Positions 50,916 to 59,825 of a stretch of DNA of 64,000 bases are shown here, piece after piece (within the stretch, counting starts at the first letter, position 1; each line of letters begins with the position of its first letter). The translations under genes were made by a program, and so were the position numbers. The stretch covers positions 1 through 64,000 of the forward strand of contig JBLSDE010000004.1 of assembly GCA_052315315.1 (NCBI GenBank), given 5' to 3'. Source of the stretch: Cuniculiplasma sp052315315. Lineage in GTDB: Archaea > Thermoplasmatota > Thermoplasmata > Thermoplasmatales > Thermoplasmataceae. The notes beneath the pieces are model-generated. The model was not told the DNA's origin. It did not search any database and saw only the letters and a program-made list of their open reading frames with translations.

Positions 50916-51836
50916 TTAGAGGTTTAGTTCTTTCCTCGCATTTTCAAATTCACTCTCCATTAAGGTATTTCCAAAATTTTCCTTACTTATGATCTTACAA
51001 GGATGATGGGTTCTTGAAGAAATGAAGGCATTTAGGATTATTCTCATCTTCGAGGGTTTGATCTTTTTTGAATAAACAACGAATGGATTCTTGTATATCT
51101 TTTTGGCAGTCCACAGATACATATCAGTTGCAACTTTTACCGGAATGAGATTTTTCTGGTCTATGAATGCAAAGCCCTCCTGCCCCAGTTCATTCCACTT
51201 TCGGAATCTTTCAATTTCGTATCTCATAAGGGAGATGAACTGTTTCTTCTTTTGAACTGTTTCACTGTATTCCAGAGTTTCAAGGCCAAATTTATGTAGA
51301 TCCTCCTGTGGTAAATATTGTCTTCCAAGGGACAAATCCTCCGAAACATCCCTTATGAAGTTTATAAACTGCATTGTTCTTCCAAGCATTCTCGCATTGA
51401 AAAGTGCCTGATAGGGCAGATCAAGTATTCTTGACATCATTAATCCTATGACCTCAGCGGATCCGTACATATAGTCAATTGTCTCATCTATGGTTTGATA
51501 TTTTTTATGGTGAAGGTCCATTTCCATGCTGTCCAGAAATGCCATTATCCAGTCTGAGTTGAAATTTTTTCTTCTTGATAGATCAACCATATCCCTTATG
51601 ATCTCATTTTCGCACTCCTTTCCCTTAAGGCACTCTTCGGTTTCTCTCCTGAACTTTAGAAAATCGTTTGTTTTCTGAGGTATACTGTCGACCAGATTAT
51701 CGGCTACTCGCACGAAGGAGTAGAGTGTGGTGACATCCTTCCTTATATCCTCAGAAAAGAATCTGGAACTATTGTAATAGGTCCTGCTCCCCTCTTTGAA
51801 TATCTTTTTCTTAGTGGTTTTCAATCTTTCTCCCAT
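50916..51836 (-). CDS. crtB: Phytoene synthase
   Basis: A 306-residue prenyl-synthase-fold enzyme that joins two geranylgeranyl diphosphates. The two aspartate-rich motifs are VADNLVDS and IRDVSEDLSLGRQYLP. YYNSSRFF and LYSFVRVAD are also typical. Its start lies 26 nt inside the end of crtI, so it is translated from the same message, last in crtZ-crtI-crtB. Confidence 0.93.
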   Translation of the reverse strand: MGERLKTTKKKIFKEGSRTYYNSSRFFSEDIRKDVTTLYSFVRVADNLVDSIPQKTNDFLKFRRETEECLKGKECENEIIRDMVDLSRRKNFNSDWIMAFLDSMEMDLHHKKYQTIDETIDYMYGSAEVIGLMMSRILDLPYQALFNARMLGRTMQFINFIRDVSEDLSLGRQYLPQEDLHKFGLETLEYSETVQKKKQFISLMRYEIERFRKWNELGQEGFAFIDQKNLIPVKVATDMYLWTAKKIYKNPFVVYSKKIKPSKMRIILNAFISSRTHHPCKIISKENFGNTLMESEFENARKELNL

Positions 51837-53355
51837 TTAACTCCCCCTCCTTAACAAAGTCGACGCCGTTGTGAATCTCCTTGAGAGATTCTGTTGCAAC
51901 TGAGGCCGAAATTATAACCATGGGCATACCTATGCCAGGATTTGTGTACTGACCCGCATAAAATAGATTTGACACCCTCCTGCTTATGTTCTTTGGACGG
52001 AACATGGCTGTCTGGGAAAGTGTGTGAGCCAGTCCAAAGGCAGATCCTTTCAGGGAATTGTACTGGCTTGCAAAATTCTGCGGGCCAAAGAATCTCTTCA
52101 CAACAATCCTGTCTTTCAATTCTTCCCCGGTCTGTTTTCCTATGATCTCAAGCACCTGATCTAGATATCTGTTGTATATTTCCTCGGTGGCAGTCAGGCC
52201 GGCTGAAACTGGAATCAGAACCACAATATTCTCATGATCCGGTGGTGCCACTGTACTGTCTGTTTTGCTCGTCATGGAGACATAAAAGGAAAATTTCTCC
52301 GGCCATGTGTGATTACTGTAAATTGAAGAGAAGTGTTCTTCCCAGTCATCCATAAGGAACAAGTTATGATGTTCCAACCCCTTGATTCTCCCTTCAATTC
52401 CAAGGTACATCATTATTACAGATGGAGCAAGTACTCTGGAATTCCAGTAAGTATCATCATGCTCCCTCGATTGCTCTGGAAGAAGTTTATTTTCAGTAAA
52501 GGAGTATGGACAGGCAGATATGACATAATCTGTTTTTATATATCTGCTGTCAGTCATAATTCCATCAACGGTATTTCCAGTTGTGTCCAGATACCTGGCG
52601 CTTTCACCGAATATAAAATCCACTCCTTCCTGCTTTGCTATATCATACAGGGATTCCACAATCTTTCCTATGCCTCCCATGGGATACCATATCCCTGCAT
52701 CGAAATCCACCGAAACCATCAAATCGTATATTGATGGTACATTGAATGGAGATCCTCCAAGGAAAACTGTTGTAAATTCCAGAATCTTCTGCAGTTCCTC
52801 ATTTTTGAAATATTTTTTAACATGGCTATGGTAAGATTGGAACAATCTTATCCTGCTCTTTGAAGCAGCAAGGAGCATTTTGAATGTATCCATCCTGCTT
52901 TTGTAATTGCTCCACAGGAAGTTTTCCATTGAGACCTTATATTTCTTTCTGGAGCTGGATATAAATTTATCCAACTTCTTTCCTCCATTCTCCTCCATCC
53001 CATCGAACAGATTCCTTATTCTTTCATAGCCGTCAGGTATGCTTATTGCGTGGCCATTCTGGAAGAACACCTTGTAGTGAGGGTCAAGCTTTACCAGGTT
53101 GAGCTCCTCATCAATATTTCTTCCTATCTTTTCATAGAACCACCTGAATACCTCTGGCATCATTACCCAGGAAGGCCCCATGTCAAAGGTAAATCCATCG
53201 GCCCTCAGAACTGATGCCACTCCTCCCGGTTTTTGGTTCTTCTCCACTACCGTAACAACATAATTCTTTCTTCTCAGAAGTATTGCTGAAGCAAGTCCGC
53301 TTAAACCTGCGCCAATAACAACGACCTTCTTAGCCTCTGGAAGTTCCATCATCAA
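51811..53355 (-). CDS. crtI: Phytoene desaturase
   Basis: A 514-residue FAD enzyme with the N-terminal dinucleotide motif VVVIGAGLSGLASAILLRRK, followed by GGVASVLRADGFTFDMGPSW, and the C-terminal carotenoid signature NLFYAGQYTNPGIGMPMVIISA. It converts phytoene to lycopene in several steps. It overlaps crtZ by 4 nt and crtB by 26 nt. Confidence 0.93.
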   Translation of the reverse strand: MMMELPEAKKVVVIGAGLSGLASAILLRRKNYVVTVVEKNQKPGGVASVLRADGFTFDMGPSWVMMPEVFRWFYEKIGRNIDEELNLVKLDPHYKVFFQNGHAISIPDGYERIRNLFDGMEENGGKKLDKFISSSRKKYKVSMENFLWSNYKSRMDTFKMLLAASKSRIRLFQSYHSHVKKYFKNEELQKILEFTTVFLGGSPFNVPSIYDLMVSVDFDAGIWYPMGGIGKIVESLYDIAKQEGVDFIFGESARYLDTTGNTVDGIMTDSRYIKTDYVISACPYSFTENKLLPEQSREHDDTYWNSRVLAPSVIMMYLGIEGRIKGLEHHNLFLMDDWEEHFSSIYSNHTWPEKFSFYVSMTSKTDSTVAPPDHENIVVLIPVSAGLTATEEIYNRYLDQVLEIIGKQTGEELKDRIVVKRFFGPQNFASQYNSLKGSAFGLAHTLSQTAMFRPKNISRRVSNLFYAGQYTNPGIGMPMVIISASVATESLKEIHNGVDFVKEGELNGRKIENH

Positions 53356-53882
53356 TTGGAACCACCCCTTTTTGTCTGTTCCTTATCCTTGATATATTTT
53401 GGAAAATCCTTAACTATGTTTGGTCTGGAGTAAAATTTGGGCGCATATAGAAAACCAAAGCTGTATCCTTTCTTTCCACTACTGTATCTGTGATGTATTT
53501 CATGGGCGGCTATGATTCTGTTAAGATATTTTGAAAACTGTGGCCTCTTTACCCTTATTCTCTGATGGAATATTATGTCATGAAAAATAGCGTAACCTGC
53601 ACCGTAAAGAGTCATACCTACCCCAATCCAAAAATAGGGCATTGATAGATTTCTGAATCCAAAGTATATGAGTATTATGGCAATTATGGCAAACCCTATT
53701 GAGTATGCATCATTCTTTTCCAGTATGCCTTTTTTAGTTCCGGGTGGTCTGTGATGACTCTCATGAAGAAACCATCCAACACCATGCATCACATATTTGT
53801 GAAGTGCCCATGCCACACCTTCCATGAGGATTGCACTGGCAATCATTATTCCTACGCCAGTAAGTATTACGGTATAATCCAT
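53352..53882 (-). CDS. crtZ: Beta-carotene hydroxylase
   Basis: A 176-residue membrane di-iron hydroxylase with the His clusters HKYVMHG, HESHHRP, HDIIFHQR and HEIHHRYSS typical of CrtZ. It would turn beta-carotene into zeaxanthin. It is the first gene of the crtZ-crtI-crtB operon. A TATA-like TTTATTTTAA lies upstream on the minus strand near 53900-53920. Confidence 0.9.
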   Translation of the reverse strand: MDYTVILTGVGIMIASAILMEGVAWALHKYVMHGVGWFLHESHHRPPGTKKGILEKNDAYSIGFAIIAIILIYFGFRNLSMPYFWIGVGMTLYGAGYAIFHDIIFHQRIRVKRPQFSKYLNRIIAAHEIHHRYSSGKKGYSFGFLYAPKFYSRPNIVKDFPKYIKDKEQTKRGGSN

Positions 53883-53952
53883 AAGTATGTAGAGTTTAAA
53901 ATAAAATCAATCCATGTAAAATAAATTTTGACAACTGATATTCCATAATTAT

Positions 53953-54552
53953 CTAGTTTTTTCTTATAAGATTACCTATGACCAATGCGTAAACCACTAT
54001 AAATACTATCACTGCAGGTATGATTCCAACATTTACCTCGGGCGCAAATACCAGAAGAAAGATGAATCCAAAGGATACTATAAGAACACCAGCTCCTATT
54101 TCTGAGACATGGGTGGAAAAACTATTGAGTTCTCTCCTCACTTCAGCCGGGTCGTATCCTGATCTTACCATAGCCTTCCATAATTTTCCTGAGGTTTCCT
54201 GCGATATCAATAAGATAATGGAGAATTCAAGTATTAGGAGCAAAAGGGAAAGAAATCCTGCGGACTTGGGATTTATGGCGGAAAGGGATGGTGCAAAGGA
54301 TGAAACGTAACCTGTTGAAAAAATTATGGCAAGGATTGGGAACAGGAATGTGAAAAATTTGATTTTGGAGAAGCCATTCAGGTTAATCTGTTCACCCTTA
54401 TTTCTCGATGGCAATATTACCGAAATCAGGAAGAAAAACAGATACAGGGATGCCAGAACATATCCTACGTTACTATCGGCACTCAATAAAAAAGCAAGGA
54501 AAAATATTAACCCTCCTGAGAGAGATAGCAGGAATGAAATGTCCATCTTCAT
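53953..54552 (-). CDS. Membrane protein, last gene of the MoxR/DUF58 operon
   Basis: A protein of about 199 residues with five or six membrane spans and a short soluble part (about 118-150). A longer frame opens at 54606, but ATG at 54550-54552 has GGTGG about 5 bases upstream and lies next to the DUF58 stop (54554), so I prefer it. The family is not recognised. Its position suggests a structural partner of the MoxR-DUF58 pair. Confidence 0.7.
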   Translation of the reverse strand: MKMDISFLLSLSGGLIFFLAFLLSADSNVGYVLASLYLFFFLISVILPSRNKGEQINLNGFSKIKFFTFLFPILAIIFSTGYVSSFAPSLSAINPKSAGFLSLLLLILEFSIILLISQETSGKLWKAMVRSGYDPAEVRRELNSFSTHVSEIGAGVLIVSFGFIFLLVFAPEVNVGIIPAVIVFIVVYALVIGNLIRKN

Positions 54553-54553
54553 T

Positions 54554-55843
54554 TTACCACCCATTGAGTCTCCCCAGGTTAAGGGCAGCATGTCCCAGAC
54601 TTTCACTAACTGGGTCCCATATTACGTCACCAAGATAGGAATCTTTATTTTTTATGGATGCCCTTGGAACAAAGAGACCCTGGATTCTTTCATCTATTTT
54701 TCTGGCTACTATACCTTCTGGTCTTATATTCACCACTGTAACGAGACCACCGATTGAAATAAGTTTTCTTCTCAATTCATCTATGAGAAATCTGTTCCTC
54801 TCATCTATTGAAGTAATAACAGCTATCCTTGCCTTCGTCTCAAGGACAAGTCTTGCCATTGTTTTATCTATAGGATATGAAGATGTGATTACCCTCGACG
54901 ATTCTACTCTGAGAAGTATCTTTTTGATCTGATTAAATGTGTCTGTTCCTGAGGAAGGGACCACAAAGTCCTGTCTTCTTACCATCCTTGATGATATAGG
55001 CCAATAACCAACATTGTAACCTCTTGATATGAGGTAGTTTGATCCTGAAAGAATAAGTGATATGGCGTATTCCAATGGGTTCTCATATTCTGTCCCACGC
55101 CTCATGAGCATGGAGGTGTCCAGATAGAATATGTATGTTTTCATTCCTTCTCTTTCATACTGATTTACCATCAATCCTTTCTGAAATTGAACTCGTGCAG
55201 AAGCCTTCCAGTTTATGGATTTAAACGGATCGCCAGGCGCATATTCCCTTATGCTCTCAAAATCAGTTGTAGGTGGTCCAAGTCTTGTCATGGAATTTCT
55301 TGGCTTTGGTTTCCTTGTTTTTAATATAAACTGGCTTTTCTTAAGCATTTTTATTTCAGGGTCTATCTGGATATTCTTTCCAACATTAACATCAAACTTC
55401 CTTGTCTTACCAGCTCCAATCAATGGGTTAAAATCGATCATCAGATTGGTCCATGAAAAGATGCCCCTTCTCATGGCTTTTCCCCTGTATGTAAAAGTTT
55501 CCCTCCTTTCCCAGAAACCTTTGTAAAATACGTGGACGTTTGTGCCATCAACAATCTCCATCTCGTCATAGGTGGGCATTGAAATATTGACAAGCCCGTA
55601 GCCACCCCTAATGCTTATTTCTACGGAAACTTCAAATTCATCACCAACCCTTATTCGATCTGGGATTTCATATGAATAATCGAGATGGACATCCATTTCT
55701 GCATATACAAGCATTGCAAGGAATATCAGTGGGAACACAAATACTGCAATCATTATTTTCTGAGTCGCAACCAATCCACCAAAGGCTATTCCGCCGGAAA
55801 TTATTGTAAATAATATAACCTGCTTATTCCATGTGCCAATCAA
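54554..55843 (-). CDS. DUF58-domain membrane protein
   Basis: A 429-residue protein. Two N-terminal membrane spans are followed by a beta-rich region and the DUF58 core: TRLGPPTTDFESIREYAPGD, SINWKASAR and the vWA-like IFYLDTSMLMRRG. DUF58 proteins form operons with MoxR ATPases and are thought to be chaperone clients or assembly factors. The start is TTG (an in-frame TGA lies two codons upstream). It follows moxR by 6 nt. Confidence 0.88.
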   Translation of the reverse strand: MIGTWNKQVILFTIISGGIAFGGLVATQKIMIAVFVFPLIFLAMLVYAEMDVHLDYSYEIPDRIRVGDEFEVSVEISIRGGYGLVNISMPTYDEMEIVDGTNVHVFYKGFWERRETFTYRGKAMRRGIFSWTNLMIDFNPLIGAGKTRKFDVNVGKNIQIDPEIKMLKKSQFILKTRKPKPRNSMTRLGPPTTDFESIREYAPGDPFKSINWKASARVQFQKGLMVNQYEREGMKTYIFYLDTSMLMRRGTEYENPLEYAISLILSGSNYLISRGYNVGYWPISSRMVRRQDFVVPSSGTDTFNQIKKILLRVESSRVITSSYPIDKTMARLVLETKARIAVITSIDERNRFLIDELRRKLISIGGLVTVVNIRPEGIVARKIDERIQGLFVPRASIKNKDSYLGDVIWDPVSESLGHAALNLGRLNGW

Positions 55844-55849
55844 ATTTCA

Positions 55850-56809
55850 TCACTTTGGCACTTCTAATTTTTCCAGAAATTCATTTACGACGTCTTCCTG
55901 CTTCACCTCATCCATGACCTGCTCTGGTTTCAGAACAAGACGATGAGCTATGCAATTAACAGCCATGGCCTTAACATCATCAGGGATCACAAAATCTCTC
56001 CCCTTTACCATGGCGTATGATCTTGATACACGAAGCAGTGAAATAATGGCTCTTGGGCTTGGCCCAGCCATTACTCTCCTGTCATTTCGCAACTCTCTAA
56101 AGGACGAAATATATTTCATTATCTCATCATCCACTGAAATATTCTCACTGATCTCCTGTAGTTTTAATAGAGAATTCTGATCGAGAATCTTTATTGCCTT
56201 AGATGAAGGATCATCTGTTTTCCATTCCTTTCTTCTTCTCAATATTTCCAGATCGTCCTCGGGATATCCAAAGGAAAGTTGTATCATAAATCTATCCATC
56301 TGAGCCTCTGGTAGTGGATAAGTCCCCTCAAATTCAATGGGATTCTGTGTTGCTATGACCAGAAATGGGGATGGCAGAGATATGGTCTCGCCTTCAATTG
56401 TAACCTGTTTTTCTTCCATGGATTCCAGAAGTGCAGCCTGGGTTTTTGGTGGTGCCCTGTTGATCTCATCTGCAAGAATTAGATTGGAGAATATGGGCCC
56501 CTTCATGGTTTCAAATTGGCCAGTAGAAGCCCTCCAAATTCTTGTTCCTGTTATGTCGCTTGGTAGAAGATCAGGCGTAAACTGAATTCTCCTGAAGGAG
56601 AGACCAAGAACGGAAGACATAAGCTTTGCCACGAATGTCTTGCCTATACCAGGGTTATCCTGAAGTAGAATATGGCCAGATGAAATTATTGCCGATACCA
56701 TCTTTGATAGATTTTGCCTATCACCCACGAAATATTTAGAAATCTCATTTACTATACCCGTTGTTCTGTTTAGACTCTCTTTAATGTCATCTTCAAAATT
56801 ACTTTTCAT
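55850..56809 (-). CDS. moxR: MoxR-family AAA ATPase
   Basis: A 319-residue AAA protein with Walker A LLQDNPGIGKT, Walker B NLILADEINRAPPKTQAALLE, sensor-1 VIATQNPIE, and GPSPRAIISLLR in the lid. A GTG at 56821 would add four residues, but GGAG is 11 bases before the ATG at 56809 and abuts the GTG, so ATG is better. MoxR proteins act as chaperones for vWA or DUF58 partners. It overlaps the upstream gene by 11 nt. Confidence 0.9.
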   Translation of the reverse strand: MKSNFEDDIKESLNRTTGIVNEISKYFVGDRQNLSKMVSAIISSGHILLQDNPGIGKTFVAKLMSSVLGLSFRRIQFTPDLLPSDITGTRIWRASTGQFETMKGPIFSNLILADEINRAPPKTQAALLESMEEKQVTIEGETISLPSPFLVIATQNPIEFEGTYPLPEAQMDRFMIQLSFGYPEDDLEILRRRKEWKTDDPSSKAIKILDQNSLLKLQEISENISVDDEIMKYISSFRELRNDRRVMAGPSPRAIISLLRVSRSYAMVKGRDFVIPDDVKAMAVNCIAHRLVLKPEQVMDEVKQEDVVNEFLEKLEVPK

Positions 56810-57908
56810 ACAATTTTTCACTCCTTTCTATATTTTTCAGGATACCGTCCATTATTTTTCGTCTTTTCTCTATTTCTCTCCTTATTCTCTGCCTGCTACT
56901 TTCAATATCCAGTGAAAATTTTATTGGCAATTTATATTCAACTATGGGTTTTAAAAATCTCTCCACATCATCATTGCTGAAACCTGTTTCTGAAAGATAA
57001 GTGGATAAATTGATTAAAATCTTTTCTTTTCGTCCATTTGCTTCAAAGTCCTTAATTGATTCTGCAACTTTTGATATCCTCCCTATTTCTGTCACACTCT
57101 CTTTCTTGTTGAACTTCGCATAAACCTGAAATGAATTCCTTTGGGTCATTGAAGACAGTGAATTATATCCTTGAAACAGTATTCTTATAACTACTCCTAC
57201 ACCAATGATGAATATTATTACTAGCAGAGAGTCCTTGTAAGTATTTATGGTATTTTGTAAATATAATCCATAGAGAAAACCTACAAGCGCAAAGGAGACC
57301 AGATAAAAATCTCTGTTAGAAACCATAAAGCCAGCAAGCTTTGAAATCCCCTCCTTTGGATTTTCAAGATAGTAATAGAAAGGTGATGTCAGAACCATTA
57401 CAACGGCTGCAAAGGAGAAAGCGTAAGTAAGATCGACGAGCGATGGTTGCGTTGAACTAAAAAGTGCCAGTATGAAAGGGAAGAATGATATGGAAAATTT
57501 TTTTGTTGCGTTTGTGACAGCCTCATCAACATGATACCTTTCGCTGTGTGCGTAAAGATAAATTGATGAAAAGATAAAAGTTAAAATGAGAAAACTATAA
57601 ATCAAAGCATCCTCCAGACTTATTAAATCTCTGGCGGAAGAAAACAGAATGGAGAATACAATAACATATACAATAAAAGAAGATATGAGTGGCGCAATAA
57701 TTATTTTTGCATATGAAGATAGTAGAAATCTCTTCCTATTTTCCAGGAACACTGAGATCTGTCGTCCTATCAAATATATGGATATTGAGAGGAGAAAAAG
57801 ACCTATGACGGGAGGGAGTAAAGATAAAATGAAAACGATCATTAACAATAAACCTGCAATACCCTCTAATGGGTATTTTCTATTGGTTCTATTGCCCAAA
57901 ATTCTCAC
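56799..57908 (-). CDS. Polytopic membrane protein of the MoxR operon
   Basis: A 369-residue protein with about nine or ten membrane spans in the first 250 residues and a soluble helical tail (about 265-369) rich in Lys, Arg and Glu. The GTG start at 57908 has GGAG 6 bases upstream and overlaps the preceding gene by 20 nt. MoxR operons often carry such a membrane gene, but I do not recognise the family. Confidence 0.75.
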   Translation of the reverse strand: MRILGNRTNRKYPLEGIAGLLLMIVFILSLLPPVIGLFLLSISIYLIGRQISVFLENRKRFLLSSYAKIIIAPLISSFIVYVIVFSILFSSARDLISLEDALIYSFLILTFIFSSIYLYAHSERYHVDEAVTNATKKFSISFFPFILALFSSTQPSLVDLTYAFSFAAVVMVLTSPFYYYLENPKEGISKLAGFMVSNRDFYLVSFALVGFLYGLYLQNTINTYKDSLLVIIFIIGVGVVIRILFQGYNSLSSMTQRNSFQVYAKFNKKESVTEIGRISKVAESIKDFEANGRKEKILINLSTYLSETGFSNDDVERFLKPIVEYKLPIKFSLDIESSRQRIRREIEKRRKIMDGILKNIERSEKLYEK

Positions 57909-59058
57909 TTCTCCATATTATAAGTGGGTTTTTCATTGATCTCTTTAGATCTCTTAGAAATTCTTCATATTCCATTCTGGAAATATTCTTTTTACCATAG
58001 AATATCCTTTCGAAAGTGTGAATCATATTTAATGCCCTGCTCTGATCGACAATCCTCTCTTCAATAGTATTGTTTCTAAGAATTTCTCTCAAAGTTTTTG
58101 TCATTTCTCTCTCGAGAATTTCCTCTCCAAGATTAGCTCTCACTGTATCCACAACATCCTGTTCATAAATATTTCCCATTATGTCCAATTTTTCAATTTT
58201 TTCTTTGTCAATTATTTCAATTGTATTTATTCCTTCATTTATTGAAAGTTCTCCCCTATTAAATTCTTTTGATACAGGTTCTGAATTGAGAGACATTGAA
58301 ATGCCATTCTTAATTTCGTACTGCAATTTATCTTTGAAATTCCATAGAGGTGGAAGATCTTTTCCAATAGGTAAAACTAAACCATCAATAGGAGGTATTG
58401 TAAAGTAAGGAATAGCGGTCTTTATCATAATAGGACTATTCCCAGCTTTATTCTCGTTTCCGTCCATTACCAGAGGTATCTCGGAAACTTCCTTTTCATC
58501 TTTTTTATCCTTTCTTTGCTTTGAAATTGCTCTTGCGGCAGGCTTTCCTCTCCTTATTACCATTACTACCACAAGGATCGCTGTCAGGACAATTACAATG
58601 GCAATTAGTACGAGTGGGTTTATGATTATTCTAAATACATTGTTTTGAACATTGGTTATTTGGGTTGTTTTGCCAGCTCCTGTACTTCCGCCACCCCCCG
58701 GAGTGCTGGGTTTGCCTCCTCCCACCAGGCTTAAATTGAGAGGTGGGAACTTGAAGTGAAATGGATCAGGGAACGAGAAGTTAATTATGGGTATGTTGAA
58801 AGGATTCTTCAAGTTAATACCGGGAAGATGAAAATTTATTGGAAAATTTGGTAAATTCAATCCAAGACCCGAACCAGCACCATTTCCAAAACCATTCCCC
58901 CCACCAGAGCCACCTCCTGAACCTCCTCCAGATCCTATGGAGCCTCCACCGGATCCACCTCCTCCTTGAACTGGTTGAATCACAGTAATTGCTGATATGA
59001 GCAACCATGTAACAACAAGAATAGCAATTATGGAAACTATGGCACTGCGCCAGTTCAT
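57889..59058 (-). CDS. Gly-rich, membrane-anchored DUF4129-like protein
   Basis: A 389-residue protein. An N-terminal signal or anchor (about 8-28) is followed by a Gly/Ser-rich stretch of GGGSGG units (about 34-65), a Pro/Phe-rich stretch, a second membrane helix (about 150-170) and a long cytoplasmic helical region. The end, RMEYEEFLRDLKRSM, resembles the DUF4129 tail. DUF4129 with MoxR and DUF58 is a standard combination. It is the first gene of the operon and diverges from the zinc-ribbon gene. Confidence 0.7.
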   Translation of the reverse strand: MNWRSAIVSIIAILVVTWLLISAITVIQPVQGGGGSGGGSIGSGGGSGGGSGGGNGFGNGAGSGLGLNLPNFPINFHLPGINLKNPFNIPIINFSFPDPFHFKFPPLNLSLVGGGKPSTPGGGGSTGAGKTTQITNVQNNVFRIIINPLVLIAIVIVLTAILVVVMVIRRGKPAARAISKQRKDKKDEKEVSEIPLVMDGNENKAGNSPIMIKTAIPYFTIPPIDGLVLPIGKDLPPLWNFKDKLQYEIKNGISMSLNSEPVSKEFNRGELSINEGINTIEIIDKEKIEKLDIMGNIYEQDVVDTVRANLGEEILEREMTKTLREILRNNTIEERIVDQSRALNMIHTFERIFYGKKNISRMEYEEFLRDLKRSMKNPLIIWRSENFGQ

Positions 59059-59132
59059 AATATATGAAATAATTTGATTTATTATAATGTTATGTTTGAA
59101 TCTTTGATGATGGTAATAGATATATATGCGAA

Positions 59133-59765
59133 ATGGCTATTTCCTATGTTATGATAGTTCTTGATCCTGACGAAAATGAGATTTTACAGGAAAAAAGTGT
59201 GATGATTCAAAATGGTGCAAAGGTTGAAAATGGTGTAATCCACGTTACAAATAAGAGGATTCTGTATGAAAAGCAGGGTGAAAGAAAATTAAGGAGAGCT
59301 GAGGCTTCTAAAATATTTCTTGAAATACCCATGTATGAAATAGTGAATGTCGCTTCAGCGGTGCCCAAAATGAGTCTGATGACAAAGAAAAAACTAAGTG
59401 TTGAATACAGGGACAATGGAGAAATGAAAATTGTTGAATTTGAAATAAAGCACCCTGAATCTCTTGTGGACACGATCAAAAACTGGGCAACAACATCAAA
59501 AAGAGAACATGAAGAGAAAATGAAAAGTGAAGATCAGGAAAGATTTAGAAGAGAAGTAGAACTGGCAAAGGCTAAGGCAGCAAAAAGTAATGTAAATATG
59601 ATAAATCTGGGAAATGGGAACCAAAGAAGAGATGTACCTGCTGATAGCGGAAAGAGCAATATGCCAAGGAAAGTTGATACAATAGAGGTATGCCCTGAGT
59701 GCGGAGAAGTAGTTCCTGAAAATAGTAAATTTTGTCCTCACTGTGGATATAAGATTCACGACTGA
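59133..59765 (+). CDS. PH-like domain protein with C-terminal zinc ribbon
   Basis: A 210-residue protein. Residues about 15-120 are a beta-rich domain with ENGVIHVTNKRILYEKQ, similar to bacterial PH/GRAM domains. A charged helix (about 120-150) follows, and the last 25 residues are a zinc ribbon, CPECGEVVPENSKFCPHCG. It diverges from the MoxR operon. The function is not known. Confidence 0.75.
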   Translation: MAISYVMIVLDPDENEILQEKSVMIQNGAKVENGVIHVTNKRILYEKQGERKLRRAEASKIFLEIPMYEIVNVASAVPKMSLMTKKKLSVEYRDNGEMKIVEFEIKHPESLVDTIKNWATTSKREHEEKMKSEDQERFRREVELAKAKAAKSNVNMINLGNGNQRRDVPADSGKSNMPRKVDTIEVCPECGEVVPENSKFCPHCGYKIHD

Positions 59766-59825
59766 CTATTCATTTTTTAAAAATATTTAGGCAAAATCTT
59801 AATAATTGTTTATTAATTAACAATC

